Assembly (NCBI RefSeq): GCF_023715725.1
Contig: NZ_JAMBOT010000005.1
Span: 1 to 64,000 of the forward strand
Source of the DNA: Paenibacillus pasadenensis
GTDB taxonomy: Bacteria > Bacillota > Bacilli > Paenibacillales > Paenibacillaceae
Reading direction: 5' to 3'
DNA length: 64,000 nt
Part shown: one piece after another, positions 45,061-55,365 of the stretch
Layout of the letters: each line of letters starts with the position of its first letter
Numbering within the stretch: position 1 is the first letter of the stretch
The notes under the pieces: model-generated
What the model was told of the DNA's origin: nothing
Databases searched by the model: none
What the model saw: the letters and a program-made list of their open reading frames with translations, nothing else
Translations under genes and position numbers: made by a program

Positions 45061-47289
45061 TCAGCCGCTCCTCCGCGATTCCGTCAACCGGAACTGGGCG
45101 ACCATTCCTTCCAGCAGCCCCGTAATCGCCTCCGCCTCCCCGGCGGTCGCTTTCACGCGGGCCATTTCCCGCTGCAGCTCCTGCATGTGCAGCTCCGCCT
45201 TGGCGCTCGTCTCGCGGTTAAGCAGGCTGACCTCCGCAATCCGCTCCATCAGCCGGGCTACCTCGCCCGCTACCTCCTGCTTGCGGCCGTCACCCGCTGC
45301 CGCTGCCATGAGCATGCCGCTGGCCGCCTCAACAAGCAGACGCCCGGATTCAACCGCCTGGCCGCCTTCCTCCATCGAGGCCGTCGTCCGTTCCATTTCC
45401 TCATAAATTTGAGCAATGATGTTCCGTACGCTTTCCGTCGATTGGCGGGTCAGCTCCGACAGCTTGCGAATCTCCCCTGCGACAACCGCAAAGCCGCGTC
45501 CGCTCTCGCCTGCGCGCGCCGCTTCAATGGATGCGTTTAGCGCCAGCAAATGCGTTTGGGACGAAATCTGCTCAATAGCGCCAAGCACCTCGCGCACCTG
45601 GTTCACCGCCCCGACCAGACCGCCGATCTTCTGCCCCGATTGCTCCATGCTGCGGGAAATATCGTGCATCGCCTCGCCGATCCGCTCGACCTCGCTGCGG
45701 GCAACGCCGATTTCGCGGTTCGCCTGCTCCTCCAGCTCCTGCAGCTGCTGCCGCATTTCAAAAGCAGACGCCTTTGCGCCTTCAATATCCTTCAGCTGGC
45801 TGGCCGTTCCGGCTATCATCTGGCCCATTGCTTCTCCGACACGCTCCGTATTGGAAGCCAGCTCCACCGCCTTCACGCTTAGCTCCCCCTGGCTCAGCCT
45901 GACGTCTCCCGATGCCAAGCGGACTCGCAGCATGATTCCCTCTAAGGAGTCGATCATATTGTTGATCCATTTGGCGAGCTCTCTCGTCTCATCCTGTCCG
46001 TAATCCTCAACCCGCAGCCGCTGCGTCAAATCTCCTCCGCCCTCGGCATTCAACCGAATGAAACGGGTAACAGCTCCCAGACGCTCCGCCGTACGCCTTG
46101 TGATGCGCCGCCGGGACAACATCGGCACAACGATGCCAAGCGCCGTATAAGCACCTACCGCGACGGCTCCAACGACAGCTGCGCTGCTTTCCATAAGCAC
46201 CAATGCCAGCATCAGCAGCGCAAACAGCGGCACGCTTACGAACAGCGACAGCATCGTGCTGCGGCGGGTTTGCCAATCGATTCCGCGAATCCGGTACACT
46301 TCCTCCAAGTCACCCTCACACATCATTCCCCACAGATCAGGATGATGCGGCAGACGGAACGTAACTCCTTTTCCAATGACGGGAATGTGGCGGTAATCCG
46401 AATAACCCGGAAACTCTACAAACAGATTGGAGCCGCTGCGAATTGTATTGGCAACGCCCGGATGCAGCTCTCCCGTGGACGGATCGGTGAACTTCAGCTC
46501 AAGCTCCGTATGCTCCTCAACTTTAACGATGCCGTAGTCGGTGCGGACGCCATCCTTCAAGTTATCGCCATGCGTAAACGTGCGGTCCTCAAAGCGGCTG
46601 CGCGAAAGCGCAACTCCAGGCTCAATGGAGAGGTCCAGCTCCGGCTTGGCCATGAACAGATAATTATCCCCCGAATCCGGATATACATGGCCGGACTCCC
46701 GTTGAATGAGATCGCCAAGCACATCCCCCGGCACCCGTCCGCACAGCGCCCCTAACCACTTTCCATCCTTGAAAAACGGTTCAATAAACATCAGCGTGAC
46801 ACGGTCGTGAAAACTAGACGTTCGCGGACCGGCCGCCAGCGTAATCTCATCCCGAAACGGGCCATACAAACAGCGTCCCCCGCTGCTGCTGGCATGCGAC
46901 AGTCCAAGCTCTAATCCGCCCCTGCTCTCAAGCTCATATCCTTGGCCCAGATGAGGAGCGTACGTTGTTGCGGTCACTGCTCCGTCTCCGTCAACAAAAA
47001 ACAGCTCCGTGAAATGAACGGCCCGCCGGTACGCTTCCTCCAATTGAAAATGGGCTCCCGCTTCGCTCGCCGCGAATTCAGCTATAGATCGTTCCCCGGC
47101 TTCCTGCTCCAGCCGCTGGCGCAGCCTGCCCATATGCCCCCAATATTCGGCGGCCCAATCCTGCAGCAGCGCCGCTCGCGTAGCCGCAATGCCCTCAAAT
47201 ATCTCTTTGACGTCCCCGATCCGGTTCCGATTCAAGCGGCAGGAAACCCACAACGGCAGTCCCGTACGAAAACCAAGCCAGTCAAACAT
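45061..47289 (-). CDS. Methyl-accepting chemotaxis protein
   Basis: A 742-residue chemoreceptor. The C-terminal signalling domain carries the hairpin tip [24 protein letters not shown] (around residue 560, cited in part) and [16 protein letters not shown]. Two adjacent membrane segments lie near residues 370-405 ([17 protein letters not shown] and [16 protein letters not shown]), followed by a HAMP-like linker. Unusually, the ~360 residues before them have no N-terminal membrane segment, so the sensor part ([18 protein letters not shown], Cache-like) appears cytoplasmic. The ATG at 47289 follows GGGGGAGAGAGCG. The ligand is unknown. Confidence 0.9.
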   Translation of the reverse strand: MFDWLGFRTGLPLWVSCRLNRNRIGDVKEIFEGIAATRAALLQDWAAEYWGHMGRLRQRLEQEAGERSIAEFAASEAGAHFQLEEAYRRAVHFTELFFVDGDGAVTATTYAPHLGQGYELESRGGLELGLSHASSSGGRCLYGPFRDEITLAAGPRTSSFHDRVTLMFIEPFFKDGKWLGALCGRVPGDVLGDLIQRESGHVYPDSGDNYLFMAKPELDLSIEPGVALSRSRFEDRTFTHGDNLKDGVRTDYGIVKVEEHTELELKFTDPSTGELHPGVANTIRSGSNLFVEFPGYSDYRHIPVIGKGVTFRLPHHPDLWGMMCEGDLEEVYRIRGIDWQTRRSTMLSLFVSVPLFALLMLALVLMESSAAVVGAVAVGAYTALGIVVPMLSRRRITRRTAERLGAVTRFIRLNAEGGGDLTQRLRVEDYGQDETRELAKWINNMIDSLEGIMLRVRLASGDVRLSQGELSVKAVELASNTERVGEAMGQMIAGTASQLKDIEGAKASAFEMRQQLQELEEQANREIGVARSEVERIGEAMHDISRSMEQSGQKIGGLVGAVNQVREVLGAIEQISSQTHLLALNASIEAARAGESGRGFAVVAGEIRKLSELTRQSTESVRNIIAQIYEEMERTTASMEEGGQAVESGRLLVEAASGMLMAAAAGDGRKQEVAGEVARLMERIAEVSLLNRETSAKAELHMQELQREMARVKATAGEAEAITGLLEGMVAQFRLTESRRSG

Positions 47290-47434
47290 CGCTCTCTCCC
47301 CCTCGGTTCTCTCTGTATTTATATATTTGAATGCTATCGTTATCGGCGGGCGGACTGATTTGCAGGAGGGCACTATCCGAATGTTCTAAATATTTCATCC
47401 GAAAGTGAAAAGACTGCTTGACATTCGTTCTTAT

Positions 47435-47449
47435 TTATAATAATTTTAA
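47435..47449 (+). promoter_or_regulatory. PerR-box at the dps promoter
   Basis: TTATAATAATTTTAA matches the PerR consensus TTATAATNATTATAA at 14 of 15 positions. A TTGACA at 47418 is a likely -35, so the box overlaps the -10 region. Peroxide-inducible control of dps (as for mrgA in Bacillus) follows from this. Confidence 0.8.
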
Positions 47450-47491
47450 TTTAATAAAAATAATAATCTAGAACAAAAGGAGCTGTTCTTC

Positions 47492-47962
47492 ATGACTCAA
47501 GCTGCTGTTAACGTAAACTCTTCCGTTGCGGATATTTCCTCCTCGCTCAACGTCCAACTGGCGAACTGGAGCGTGCTGTACGTCAAGCTGCATCAGTTCC
47601 ATTGGCTCGTAAAAGGCCCTCACTTCTTCACTCTGCACGAGAAATTCCAGGAGCTCTACGAAGAAGCCGCACTGCGGACGGACGAGCTGGCGGAGCGCGT
47701 GCTGGCCGTTGGAGGCCGCCCGCTGTCCACGATGCGGGACTACCTGACCGCTTCGACGCTTAGCGAAGGAACCGGCCGTGAAAACGCCCTGGATATGGTA
47801 CGGTCTGTCGCTGCCGACTACCGGACGATGACCAAGGAGCTGAAGGAAGCCATTCCAGCGATTGAGGAGGCTGGCGACGCGGCGACCGCCGACATGCTGA
47901 TTGGGATCGCAGAAGGGCTGGAAAAGCATATCTGGATGCTGGATGCATTTGCAGCCGAATAA
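47492..47962 (+). CDS. dps: Dps-family ferritin-like protein (MrgA type)
   Basis: A 156-residue Dps protein that stores iron and protects DNA from peroxide as a dodecamer. NVQLANWSVLYVKLHQFHWLVKG holds the His ligands (quoted in part: KLHQFHWLVKG). HFFTLHEKFQELYEEAALRTDELAERVLAVGG supplies the Asp and Glu of the ferroxidase site (FxxLHExFQExYxExxxxxDxxAER). The short N-terminus has few basic residues, so DNA binding may be weak. A PerR box overlaps the promoter. AAGGAG sits in the loop of a small AGAACA/TGTTCT hairpin before the ATG. Confidence 0.95.
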   Translation: MTQAAVNVNSSVADISSSLNVQLANWSVLYVKLHQFHWLVKGPHFFTLHEKFQELYEEAALRTDELAERVLAVGGRPLSTMRDYLTASTLSEGTGRENALDMVRSVAADYRTMTKELKEAIPAIEEAGDAATADMLIGIAEGLEKHIWMLDAFAAE

Positions 47963-47976
47963 GCTGAATAAGATAA

Positions 47977-48027
47977 AGGCCGTACCGGCTAACGCCCGCT
48001 TGTTGCGGGAGAAAGCCGGTACGGCCT
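47977..48027. terminator. Bidirectional terminator between dps and tetR
   Basis: Perfect 14-bp arms AGGCCGTACCGGCT and AGCCGGTACGGCCT, with a CCCGCTTGTTGCGGG hairpin inside the loop. The plus side continues GATTTTGTT. Confidence 0.9.
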
Positions 48028-48043
48028 GATTTTGTTCCAAAAC

Positions 48044-48655
48044 TCAGTGCATATTCTCAGGAAGCGGACAGCGCAACGCGCCGAAAATATACACCTGCAA
48101 ATCTTCAATAATCAGTTCTTGCTCCTGCTCGTCCAGCTCCATCTCAGGTGTCTGCTGCAGCCCTGCCAGACCCGGAACGGAGAGCAATGTGCCAATGATA
48201 AACGCTTTTGTCCGGTCCAGCGACCGGAAGTGAAAATAGCCCTCGTTCCGCCCAAGCTCGAGCAGCTGGTCCAAAACGCCCCACGTTATGTTTCGGCGGC
48301 TTTGGATCACTTCCTTGCGCGGGGATGGAAACACAACTTCCTGCTTTAAAATCGCGCCGAGCTCCAGATCCTTAAAGCGGAACAGCTCCATTTCCCGGAT
48401 GAACATACACAAGTGTATGTCCGGCCTGAGCACAGGAGATATCTTCCTGATCGTATCTAGCGGAAAGTATGTGTCAAAAAGCGCGTTGAACACGCCGTCT
48501 TTTCCGCCAAAATGATACGATACGAGCGCGATATTCGCATCTGCCTTCTCGCAAATTTGCCTTACCGTCGTTTTATCGAAGCCCTGGGAAGCAAACAGGC
48601 TCTTGGCCGCACGCAGTATTCGGGCTCTTACGTCCTTTTCCTCCGCCTTTTCGAT
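48044..48655 (-). CDS. TetR-family regulator with no standard start codon
   Basis: The frame encodes a TetR regulator: KDVRARILRAAKSLFASQGF, then DKTTVRQICEKADANIALVS (HTH) and YHFGGKDGVFNALFD (helix 4 start), followed by a ligand domain (about 203 residues in all). Between the in-frame stop of the upstream gene (48703-48701) and the HTH there is no ATG, GTG or TTG. The best candidate is ATC at 48655, with AAAGGGTGGGAAGGG before it. The first standard start (GTG, 48493) falls after the HTH. Either a non-canonical start is used or the start codon is mutated. It follows a membrane-protein gene that it probably regulates. Confidence 0.78.
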   Translation of the reverse strand: MEKAEEKDVRARILRAAKSLFASQGFDKTTVRQICEKADANIALVSYHFGGKDGVFNALFDTYFPLDTIRKISPVLRPDIHLCMFIREMELFRFKDLELGAILKQEVVFPSPRKEVIQSRRNITWGVLDQLLELGRNEGYFHFRSLDRTKAFIIGTLLSVPGLAGLQQTPEMELDEQEQELIIEDLQVYIFGALRCPLPENMH

Positions 48656-48700
48656 CCCTTCCCACCCTTTCTTAACCGAAAATTCTGTCCTGTCTTTAGC

Positions 48701-49861
48701 TTAGCGCTGCACGGCGTTGGCCGCAACCGCATTAGGTACGGTCCGGCTTTTCTTCAAGCCGACAGATGCGATGCTGATAATAAGCGCGGCCGCCGCCATT
48801 AGCGCCAGAATAAGAATATCTTGACCAGCGGAAGGTCCGCCAAACAGCAGGTTCATAATGCCTTGAACCGAATAAGTTGCCGGCAGGAACGCCCCGATAT
48901 CGTGGAAAAAGGTTGGCAGCAGCTCGCGCGGCACGGTCGTTCCCGAGCTTACCAGCTGCAGCGACATGAACAGGACATTCAAGAACATGCCGGTCGTGCC
49001 CAGCAAATAAATGAACATTTGAGCGGTCAGCATAAACGTAACCAGCATCAGCAATTCAAACAGCCAGAAGGCTAGAAAGCCGCTCTCCATCTTGTCGCCG
49101 AGCAAGGACAGCAGCGTAGCGCTCAGCAGCGAGATGACCACTCCCGCACCGATTGTAACGATAAGCTGGGCGCCAAACTTTTTCCACTTGCCGACGGATG
49201 CTCCCATCGCCATCGATGATGTGTTGAAATTTTGCGCCATGATCATCGCTCCGACCCAAGACGAAAGCACGATCATCATCGGCACCATCTGATCTTTTAA
49301 ATTGGGCACGGCGTGCATCGAGTTTGTCTCGGCGTGGACACGGACGGACAGCTGTCCCGCTGCGGCAGCAGCTGCCGTTTTGTCCATTCCTTGCCCTTCC
49401 AGCACGGCGCTTATGCCTGTCGCTGTCGTTTGACTGTTAACGCTTTGCGTAATTTGCTGAATCACTCCGGACATAATGCTTTTAATATTCATCGGGTTCG
49501 ATTCGTTGATCCAATATTGAATCGCTGTTCCCTCTTTTGCCGCCGCGGCCTTGGCCGTGAAGTCAGCCGGGAAATAAACGACCAAATGGACTTTACGTTC
49601 ATCAAGCATATTTTTGGCATCGTCAAGAGTCTTTACCCGCGACATTTGAAATGGCAATGTGCTGGTAATCTGCTCTGCTGCGGCATCCCCAGCCTGGCGG
49701 TCATCGCTGACGACAGCAATGCCGAGCTCACTGGCTCTTCCCCCGACGCCGTCGTATCCCGTCATCCACAATACCGAAAAAATAATTTGCATCATAAGGG
49801 CTACCGCGAACCCGGCTATTGTAGTCGGTCTTTTCAAAAACATTATGATTGCTTGACTCAC
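48701..49861 (-). CDS. ABC-2/YhgE-Pip type membrane protein
   Basis: A 386-residue membrane protein. One N-terminal segment (TIAGFAVALMMQIIFSVLW) is followed by a ~190-residue outer domain (ELGIAVVSDDRQAGDAAAEQ, AIQYWINESNPMNIKS), then five segments near the C-terminus. This is the topology of YhgE/Pip-like and ABC-2 permease-type proteins that export drugs, lipids or proteins. No ATPase gene is adjacent. GTG at 49861 is preceded by GGGAGAGATCAGA; a start 11 codons earlier lacks a site. It is co-directional with the tetR gene 45 nt downstream. Confidence 0.82.
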   Translation of the reverse strand: MSQAIIMFLKRPTTIAGFAVALMMQIIFSVLWMTGYDGVGGRASELGIAVVSDDRQAGDAAAEQITSTLPFQMSRVKTLDDAKNMLDERKVHLVVYFPADFTAKAAAAKEGTAIQYWINESNPMNIKSIMSGVIQQITQSVNSQTTATGISAVLEGQGMDKTAAAAAAGQLSVRVHAETNSMHAVPNLKDQMVPMMIVLSSWVGAMIMAQNFNTSSMAMGASVGKWKKFGAQLIVTIGAGVVISLLSATLLSLLGDKMESGFLAFWLFELLMLVTFMLTAQMFIYLLGTTGMFLNVLFMSLQLVSSGTTVPRELLPTFFHDIGAFLPATYSVQGIMNLLFGGPSAGQDILILALMAAAALIISIASVGLKKSRTVPNAVAANAVQR

Positions 49862-49886
49862 TCTGATCTCTCCCTTTAGGACTAAA

Positions 49887-49915
49887 TTAAACAAGTGTTT
49901 TAAATGATTGTTTAA
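49887..49915. promoter_or_regulatory. Inverted repeat, candidate TetR operator
   Basis: TTAAACAA and TTGTTTAA form perfect 8-bp arms around a 13-nt centre (GTGTTTTAAATGA), 25 nt upstream of the membrane-protein start. A TetR-type operator controlling the two-gene operon is the likely reading. Confidence 0.6.
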
Positions 49916-49994
49916 ATCTATCCGAATTTATCTTAGGTGTCAAGCGATTCTTTATATTGGCATTTCTCCGAGCCTGGCTCTGCAACGCAAAAAA

Positions 49995-50019
49995 CCCTTC
50001 CCGAACGCTTCGGGAAGGG
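49995..50019 (-). terminator. Terminator of ykuK
   Basis: The stem CCCTTCCCG/CGGGAAGGG is followed on the minus strand by TTTTTTGCG, 21 nt after the ykuK stop codon. Confidence 0.9.
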
Positions 50020-50039
50020 CTTTTGACTTGCCATGTTGT

Positions 50040-50630
50040 TTACATGACAAGTCGAGCCGGACGTTTGGTAAAGCGGTTAGCATAACTGGAGGCGACATAC
50101 GCCTCCGGTTTGACGCGCGCAACGTAGCTGCCAATCGTTTGAATACGCGCCACCATCTCTTGAACATACAGCGCCGTAGGACTGACGCAAGGTTCGGTTC
50201 CCGCATCGATATCGATAAAGGTGCACAGCTCCGCTCCCTGATAAACATGAGGAAGCAGCAGCTCCTCCATCCGGCGGACAACGGACAGCTCCTCCAAATA
50301 AGCGGCCATTTCCTGAGAAAGCGTCGTCTCAAAGGCAAGCTTTTCGTGAATGGAATCCAGCTCGCGGCCCAGCACATAAGGTCGGTAACAAGCCCATGCT
50401 CCGCGGCCGATCCGATGCAGCACCAGCCCGGTGATGAACTTGGTATGATTGGGATGCACCTGGCAGTCCGTACCGATTGCAAAATGATAGCTCGCCCGCG
50501 GGTCTTCCGCCACAAACCGCAGCAGGCGCTCAGCGACCTCGTCCACCGACATATGCTGTTCCTTGACGTTGTGGAATTTCAGCCGGTTGGCCCGGTCATG
50601 GGCTTCCGGCTTCCGCTTGTATTTCGTCAC
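50040..50630 (-). CDS. ykuK: YkuK-like ribonuclease H-like protein (DUF458)
   Basis: A 196-residue DUF458 protein with an RNase H-like fold prediction. YHFAIGTDCQVHPNHTKFI is the first strand pair with the conserved Asp, and CTFIDIDAGTEPCVSPTALY the second acidic cluster. ARVKPEAYVASSYANRFTKRP ends the domain. Bacillus YkuK belongs here; its role is not firmly known. The start codon is GTG with GTGAGGCAGAG upstream. Confidence 0.88.
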   Translation of the reverse strand: MTKYKRKPEAHDRANRLKFHNVKEQHMSVDEVAERLLRFVAEDPRASYHFAIGTDCQVHPNHTKFITGLVLHRIGRGAWACYRPYVLGRELDSIHEKLAFETTLSQEMAAYLEELSVVRRMEELLLPHVYQGAELCTFIDIDAGTEPCVSPTALYVQEMVARIQTIGSYVARVKPEAYVASSYANRFTKRPARLVM

Positions 50631-50766
50631 CTCTGCCTCACCGCCTTCGCAGCCTCTTGTTCCTTTTACAAGACTATGCGGCGGCGGCCATGCCTAAGAA
50701 CCAGCCCTCGGTCCGCGCAGGACAAAGAGCCGGTTGCAGAGGCATTTTCAGCTAAAAGAATCTGGG

Positions 50767-51417
50767 CTAAGAACGAAGGCGTATGCTAAGCGAGCCCGCC
50801 GCTTCTCCGTTCCACAGCGCGGTCAGACTCTCTCCGTCCAGCAGAGCTGCAACGCCGGCCGGCGTACCGGTGTAGATGATATCGCCGCGGCGCAGCCCGT
50901 AACGCGAGCCGATATGCTCGGCAAGCACATCCGGCGGAAAAATCATATCGGAGGCATTGCCGAGCTGAGCGGTATCCCCTCCTCGCAGCAGCGAGAAATC
51001 CGCTTTTGCCAGTCCGGCGAGTCCCGGGAAGGGCAGCCACGGCCCGAGCGGCGAGGAGCCGAGAAAACCTTTAGCGGCAAGCCACGGATGGCCTTTTTCC
51101 TTAAGCTTGCTCTGCACGTCGCGCAGCGTCAGGTCCAATCCAAGCGCCATCGCATCAAACAGCTCGTCCGCCGCGATGCCCGGCTCCCAGTCGCGCCCCG
51201 CACGGAGCACGATTTCCAGCTCAAAATGGATCTCTCCCTGATCCCCGGGAAGCTCCACCTCGCGGCCGTCCATCGGAACGAGCGCATGGGTCGGCTTTGT
51301 AAATACCATCGGCGACTTCGGCACCTCGTTGCCCAGCTCCAGCGCATGCAGGCGGTAATTGCGTCCAATGCAGTAAATGTTGCGGATCGCAGAATGATCG
51401 GTGTAATCGTTGGTCAT
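50767..51417 (-). CDS. Fumarylacetoacetate hydrolase family protein
   Basis: A 216-residue FAH-domain protein. [20 protein letters not shown] is the conserved start, and [14 protein letters not shown] carries the metal-binding Glu pair. [21 protein letters not shown] holds the next Asp, and [15 protein letters not shown] is the C-terminal signature. Family members hydrolyse or decarboxylate acylpyruvates and related 2-oxo acids (YcgM-like); the substrate is unknown. It starts 8 nt after the ABC-F stop codon, so the two probably share a transcript. Confidence 0.9.
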   Translation of the reverse strand: MTNDYTDHSAIRNIYCIGRNYRLHALELGNEVPKSPMVFTKPTHALVPMDGREVELPGDQGEIHFELEIVLRAGRDWEPGIAADELFDAMALGLDLTLRDVQSKLKEKGHPWLAAKGFLGSSPLGPWLPFPGLAGLAKADFSLLRGGDTAQLGNASDMIFPPDVLAEHIGSRYGLRRGDIIYTGTPAGVAALLDGESLTALWNGEAAGSLSIRLRS

Positions 51418-51425
51418 CGGTTTGC

Positions 51426-53396
51426 TCAGCTCCTGCCTCTGGATTTTTGGGCTTCAATCTGCTCGGCCAGCTCGTTCAAATAGGTCCAGCGCTCCATAAG
51501 CTCCTCCAGGCGCGCCTCAAGCGATTCCTGCTCGGCCATCAGCGCCTGCAGCTTAACAGAATCGCTGCCCGACTCGCCCATGTCATCCTGAACGCGGGCC
51601 AGCTTGGTTTCAGCCTCCGCAATCCAGCTGTCAATGGCTTCGAAATCCTTCTGCTCCTGGTAGGACATGCGCAGACGGGCTTCGCGGCGGGAGGAACCTT
51701 CCGCAGAACACTCCGTTCCGGCGGATTCTGCGGGACTGGCTGTTTTGGCGGCCGGCTTGCCGCCGCCGGCTGCAGAGGCACTTTCTGCCGCACCGCCTCG
51801 CTTCGACTGGCTTTCCTCATACTCGGTGTAATTGCCGGTGTGCTCCGTAATGGCCCCATTGCCCTCAAAAGCGAAGATGCGCTCCACCGTGCGGTCCAGA
51901 AAATACCTGTCATGGGAAACGACGAGCACAACGCCAGGGAAATCCTCCAAATAATCCTCAAGCACGCTAAGCGTCGCGATGTCCAGATCGTTGGTCGGCT
52001 CGTCCAGCAGCAGCACGTTCGGCGCGCCGCTCAAAATGCGCAGCAGCTGCAGGCGCCGTTTTTCGCCGCCGCTCAGCTTCGCAATCGGCGACCACTGCAT
52101 CGCTGGCGGGAACAGGAATCTTTCCAGCAGCTGTCCTGCGGATATTGTCGTTCCGTCACCTGTGCGGACCTGCTCCGCCTGCTCGCGGATGTATTCGATG
52201 ACGCGCATCGACTCATCCATTTCCTCATGCTCCTGCGAAAAATAACCGAGCTTCACGGTCGGCCCAAGCGCGACCTCTCCGGCATCAGGCTGCAGCCGTC
52301 CGGCAATCAGCTTGAGCAGCGTCGACTTGCCACTTCCGTTGCGGCCAATGATGCCAACGCGATCTTCCGGCACAGCAATGTAGCTGAAGTCCCGGATGAG
52401 CGTGCGATCCCCGTACGATTTGCCCACATGCTCCAGTTCGACAATTTTGCGCCCGAGCCGCGAGGAAGCAACGGACAAATCAAGCTTGCCGGAGGCTTTC
52501 TCCGGCGCAGCCTCTTTCAGGTCATGGAAGCGTTCGATGCGCGCTTTTTGTTTGGTGGTGCGGGCTTTTGCTCCTCTGCGAATCCAGGCCAGCTCGTTCC
52601 GCAGCAGATTTTGCCGCTTCGACTCGCTTGCCGCCTCGCGCTCCTCTCGCTCCAGCTTAAGCTCAAGGAAACGGCTGTAATTCGCCGTATAAAAGAACGC
52701 GCGGCCGCGGTCCAGCTCAATGACCCGGTTGCTCACCCGGTCCAGGAAGTAGCGGTCATGCGTGACCATGAGCAGCGCTCCGCGCCGTTTCTGGAGCATC
52801 CCCTCCAGCCAGGCAACCGACTCGTTGTCGATATGGTTTGTCGGCTCGTCCAGGATAAGCACGTCGGATGGCGACAGCAGCGCCGCAGCCATCGCCGCCC
52901 GTTTGCGCTGGCCGCCGGAAAGCGTGCCGAGCTTGGCCTCGTAATCGTTCAGGCCAAGCTTGGACAGCGCCGTACGGGCGTCGCTCTCCAGCTGCCAGGC
53001 ATCCTGCTCGTCCATCGCCGCATTCGCCCGCAGCAGCCGCTGCTGCAGCGCCTCGTCGGACGGGCTGAGCTCCAGCGCTTCCAGCGCCGCCGCATACTCC
53101 CGTACGGCGCGCAGCTGAGGCGTATCGCCGCCAAGCGCATGCTCCAGCACCGTTTCCTCCGGATCAAACTCCGGATTCTGAAGCAGCATGCGCACGCTGA
53201 CGCGCGGCGGAATGATGACCTTGCCGGAATCGGCTGGCTCCATGCCGGCGATCGCCTTCAGAAAAGTGGACTTGCCCGTGCCGTTCACGCCGATAATGCC
53301 GATTTTGTCCCCTTCGGCGATGCCGAAGCTGACATCCTCAAACAGCTTTTTCTCGCCGTAGGTTTTTGTCAAATGTTCTACCGATAACAGATGCAT
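51426..53396 (-). CDS. ABC-F family ATPase, Uup-like
   Basis: A 656-residue protein with two ABC domains and no membrane segment. Walker A motifs are GVNGTGKST and GRNGSGKST, signatures [16 protein letters not shown] and [15 protein letters not shown], and Walker [13 protein letters not shown] and [12 protein letters not shown]. The interdomain linker is charged ([20 protein letters not shown]). The last ~75 residues are a coiled coil ([20 protein letters not shown]), as in Uup, which in E. coli binds DNA or acts on ribosomes. It does not clearly match the antibiotic-resistance ABC-F types. It is followed by the FAH gene. Confidence 0.92.
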   Translation of the reverse strand: MHLLSVEHLTKTYGEKKLFEDVSFGIAEGDKIGIIGVNGTGKSTFLKAIAGMEPADSGKVIIPPRVSVRMLLQNPEFDPEETVLEHALGGDTPQLRAVREYAAALEALELSPSDEALQQRLLRANAAMDEQDAWQLESDARTALSKLGLNDYEAKLGTLSGGQRKRAAMAAALLSPSDVLILDEPTNHIDNESVAWLEGMLQKRRGALLMVTHDRYFLDRVSNRVIELDRGRAFFYTANYSRFLELKLEREEREAASESKRQNLLRNELAWIRRGAKARTTKQKARIERFHDLKEAAPEKASGKLDLSVASSRLGRKIVELEHVGKSYGDRTLIRDFSYIAVPEDRVGIIGRNGSGKSTLLKLIAGRLQPDAGEVALGPTVKLGYFSQEHEEMDESMRVIEYIREQAEQVRTGDGTTISAGQLLERFLFPPAMQWSPIAKLSGGEKRRLQLLRILSGAPNVLLLDEPTNDLDIATLSVLEDYLEDFPGVVLVVSHDRYFLDRTVERIFAFEGNGAITEHTGNYTEYEESQSKRGGAAESASAAGGGKPAAKTASPAESAGTECSAEGSSRREARLRMSYQEQKDFEAIDSWIAEAETKLARVQDDMGESGSDSVKLQALMAEQESLEARLEELMERWTYLNELAEQIEAQKSRGRS

Positions 53397-53697
53397 ATCA
53401 GGCCCCGTCTTTCTTTGCTTGGAATCTCGAACTGTCGTGCTCCCATCATACCACAGGCGGCGTGGCTGTTCATGGATGCCTTGCTGACGTCCCCAAGCTG
53501 GCGCTCTCTTATCAAAAAGGAACCGTCCCCGCCATTCTTGTGGATGGCGGAGAAGGTCCCTTGTTTACTTGAACACTACCATTCGCTTTTCGTCACGGCT
53601 GCTCCGTTAGAACGCCTCGCACGCAGCTCTTCCTTAGCGCTTCCTCCGGGATGTCTCACGCTTGTGTCCCGACGTCGGGACACCCGCTGGAACGTCT
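53397..53697. other. Intergenic region upstream of the ABC-F gene
   Basis: No gene is supported. The stretch should contain the ABC-F promoter. A GTCCCGACGTCGGGAC palindrome lies at 53668-53683, just before the family 2 repeat element. Confidence 0.5.
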
Positions 53698-53943
53698 AAC
53701 GCAACTCACAAGCGTTATTCATCCTCTTTTCGCCAATTTGAAATTCTAACGCAACTGACAAGCGTTATTAAGCGCTTTTCAGCACATCTCGCAGTCAAAA
53801 TGCTTAAATAAGGCGGCTCAGTTGCGTTAGGTTTCCGAAACGCGCCGATTTCGGCAAATAGGGCTTTACAGTTGCGTTAGAAGTGTCGCCAAGCTATCCC
53901 GAATCGGGAGAATTAGCGCGAAATGGCTTTAAAGTTACGCTAG
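53698..53943. repeat. Composite palindromic element (family 2, copy 2)
   Basis: Two forward units start TAACGCAACT at 53698 and 53748 (50 bp). Two inverted units end AGTTGCGTTA at 53830 and 53880 (50 bp), giving a 183-bp core. A third, degenerate inverted unit ends AGTTACGCTA at 53943. Forward units read on as CACAAGCGTTATT or GACAAGCGTTATT, inverted ones are preceded by AATAAGGCGGCTC or AATAGGGCTTTAC. It lies between the ABC-F and fumC genes, which are both on the minus strand. Confidence 0.92.
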
Positions 53944-53976
53944 GAAGGAGCGCAATCGAAAAAGAAGCTCACTAGC

Positions 53977-55365
53977 TTAACGCTTGCCGGTCATTTTCTC
54001 CGGACGAACGTATTCGTCGAATTGCTCGGACGTCAGCAGGCCGCTCTTGATTGCGCTCTCTTTGAGCGTTGTGCCTTCCTTATGCGCTTGTTTGGCGATT
54101 TTGGCCGCATTTTCGTAGCCGATATGCGGGTTGAGCGCCGTAACGAGCATCAAGGATTGCTCCAGATTGTGCTTCAGCGTGTCGAGGTTCGGCTCGATGC
54201 CGACGGCGCAATGCTCGTTAAACGACAGCATGGAGTCGGAGAGCAGCACGACGGACTGCAGGAAATTGTAGGCAATAACCGGCTTGTATACGTTCAGCTC
54301 AAAGTTGCCTTGGCTGGCGGCAAAACCGATCGCCGCATCGTTGCCCATAACCTGGCAGGCAACCATCGTAATGGCTTCGCACTGGGTCGGGTTAACCTTG
54401 CCCGGCATAATGGAGCTGCCCGGCTCATTCTCGGGAATCGTAATCTCGCCGATGCCGCTGCGAGGGCCGCTTGCCAGCCAGCGAACGTCGTTGGCGATTT
54501 TCATCAGGTCGGCCGCCAGGCCTTTGATTGCGCCGTGCACCCATACGATCTGATCATGCGAGGTCAAGGAATGGAACTTGTTAGAGGCGGTCACGAAGTT
54601 ATGGCCCGTAACCTCCGTCACTTGAGCAGCTACCTGTACCGCGTAGTCCGGATGGGCGTTGATGCCCGTGCCGACCGCCGTTCCGCCCAGCGCCAGCTCG
54701 CGGATTGCGTCGGTGCTGCTCGTCAGCATCCAGGAAGACTTCTCCAGCATAGCTTCCCAGCCGCTGATTTCTTGGCCGAGCGTAATCGGAGTTGCATCCT
54801 GCAAATGAGTGCGGCCGATTTTGACGATATCGTCGAACTGCACGCTTTTGTCATGCAGCGTCGCCTTCAGCGTTTCCAGCGCAGGCAGCAGGCGGGTTTG
54901 CACGGCAATAACAGCCGCGATATGCATCGCCGCCGGGAATGTATCGTTGGAGCTTTGGGAACGGTTGACGTCATCGTTCGGATGGATGCGCACTGAGGAG
55001 CCGCCTTCTTCGAGCAGCTGATTGGCGCGGCGGGCGATTACCTCGTTGCAGTTCATATTCGTCTGCGTGCCGCTGCCGGTCTGCCAAACGACCAGCGGAA
55101 ACTCGCTGTCATGTTTGCCATCCAGAATTTCGTCCGCAGCGCGGCAGATCGCATCCGCTTTTTCCTGCTCCAGCACGCCGAGCTTGGCGTTCGCCTGAGC
55201 CGACGCTTTTTTGACGATCGTCATTGCTTTTACAATCTCAAGGGGCATTTTCTCCCAGCCAATTCGGAAGTTCTCGCGGCTGCGCTGCGTTTGCGCGCCC
55301 CACAGCTTATCTGCGGGAACCTTGATTTCACCCATCGTGTCCTTCTCAATCCGATATTCCGTCAT
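53977..55365 (-). CDS. fumC: Fumarate hydratase class II
   Basis: A 462-residue class II fumarase of the TCA cycle (fumarate to malate), oxygen-stable and without an iron-sulfur cluster. The family signature [16 protein letters not shown] near residue 317 contains the catalytic Ser loop. [36 protein letters not shown] and [19 protein letters not shown] (catalytic His) are the other blocks. AAGGAGG precedes the ATG. No other TCA gene is adjacent. Confidence 0.98.
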   Translation of the reverse strand: MTEYRIEKDTMGEIKVPADKLWGAQTQRSRENFRIGWEKMPLEIVKAMTIVKKASAQANAKLGVLEQEKADAICRAADEILDGKHDSEFPLVVWQTGSGTQTNMNCNEVIARRANQLLEEGGSSVRIHPNDDVNRSQSSNDTFPAAMHIAAVIAVQTRLLPALETLKATLHDKSVQFDDIVKIGRTHLQDATPITLGQEISGWEAMLEKSSWMLTSSTDAIRELALGGTAVGTGINAHPDYAVQVAAQVTEVTGHNFVTASNKFHSLTSHDQIVWVHGAIKGLAADLMKIANDVRWLASGPRSGIGEITIPENEPGSSIMPGKVNPTQCEAITMVACQVMGNDAAIGFAASQGNFELNVYKPVIAYNFLQSVVLLSDSMLSFNEHCAVGIEPNLDTLKHNLEQSLMLVTALNPHIGYENAAKIAKQAHKEGTTLKESAIKSGLLTSEQFDEYVRPEKMTGKR

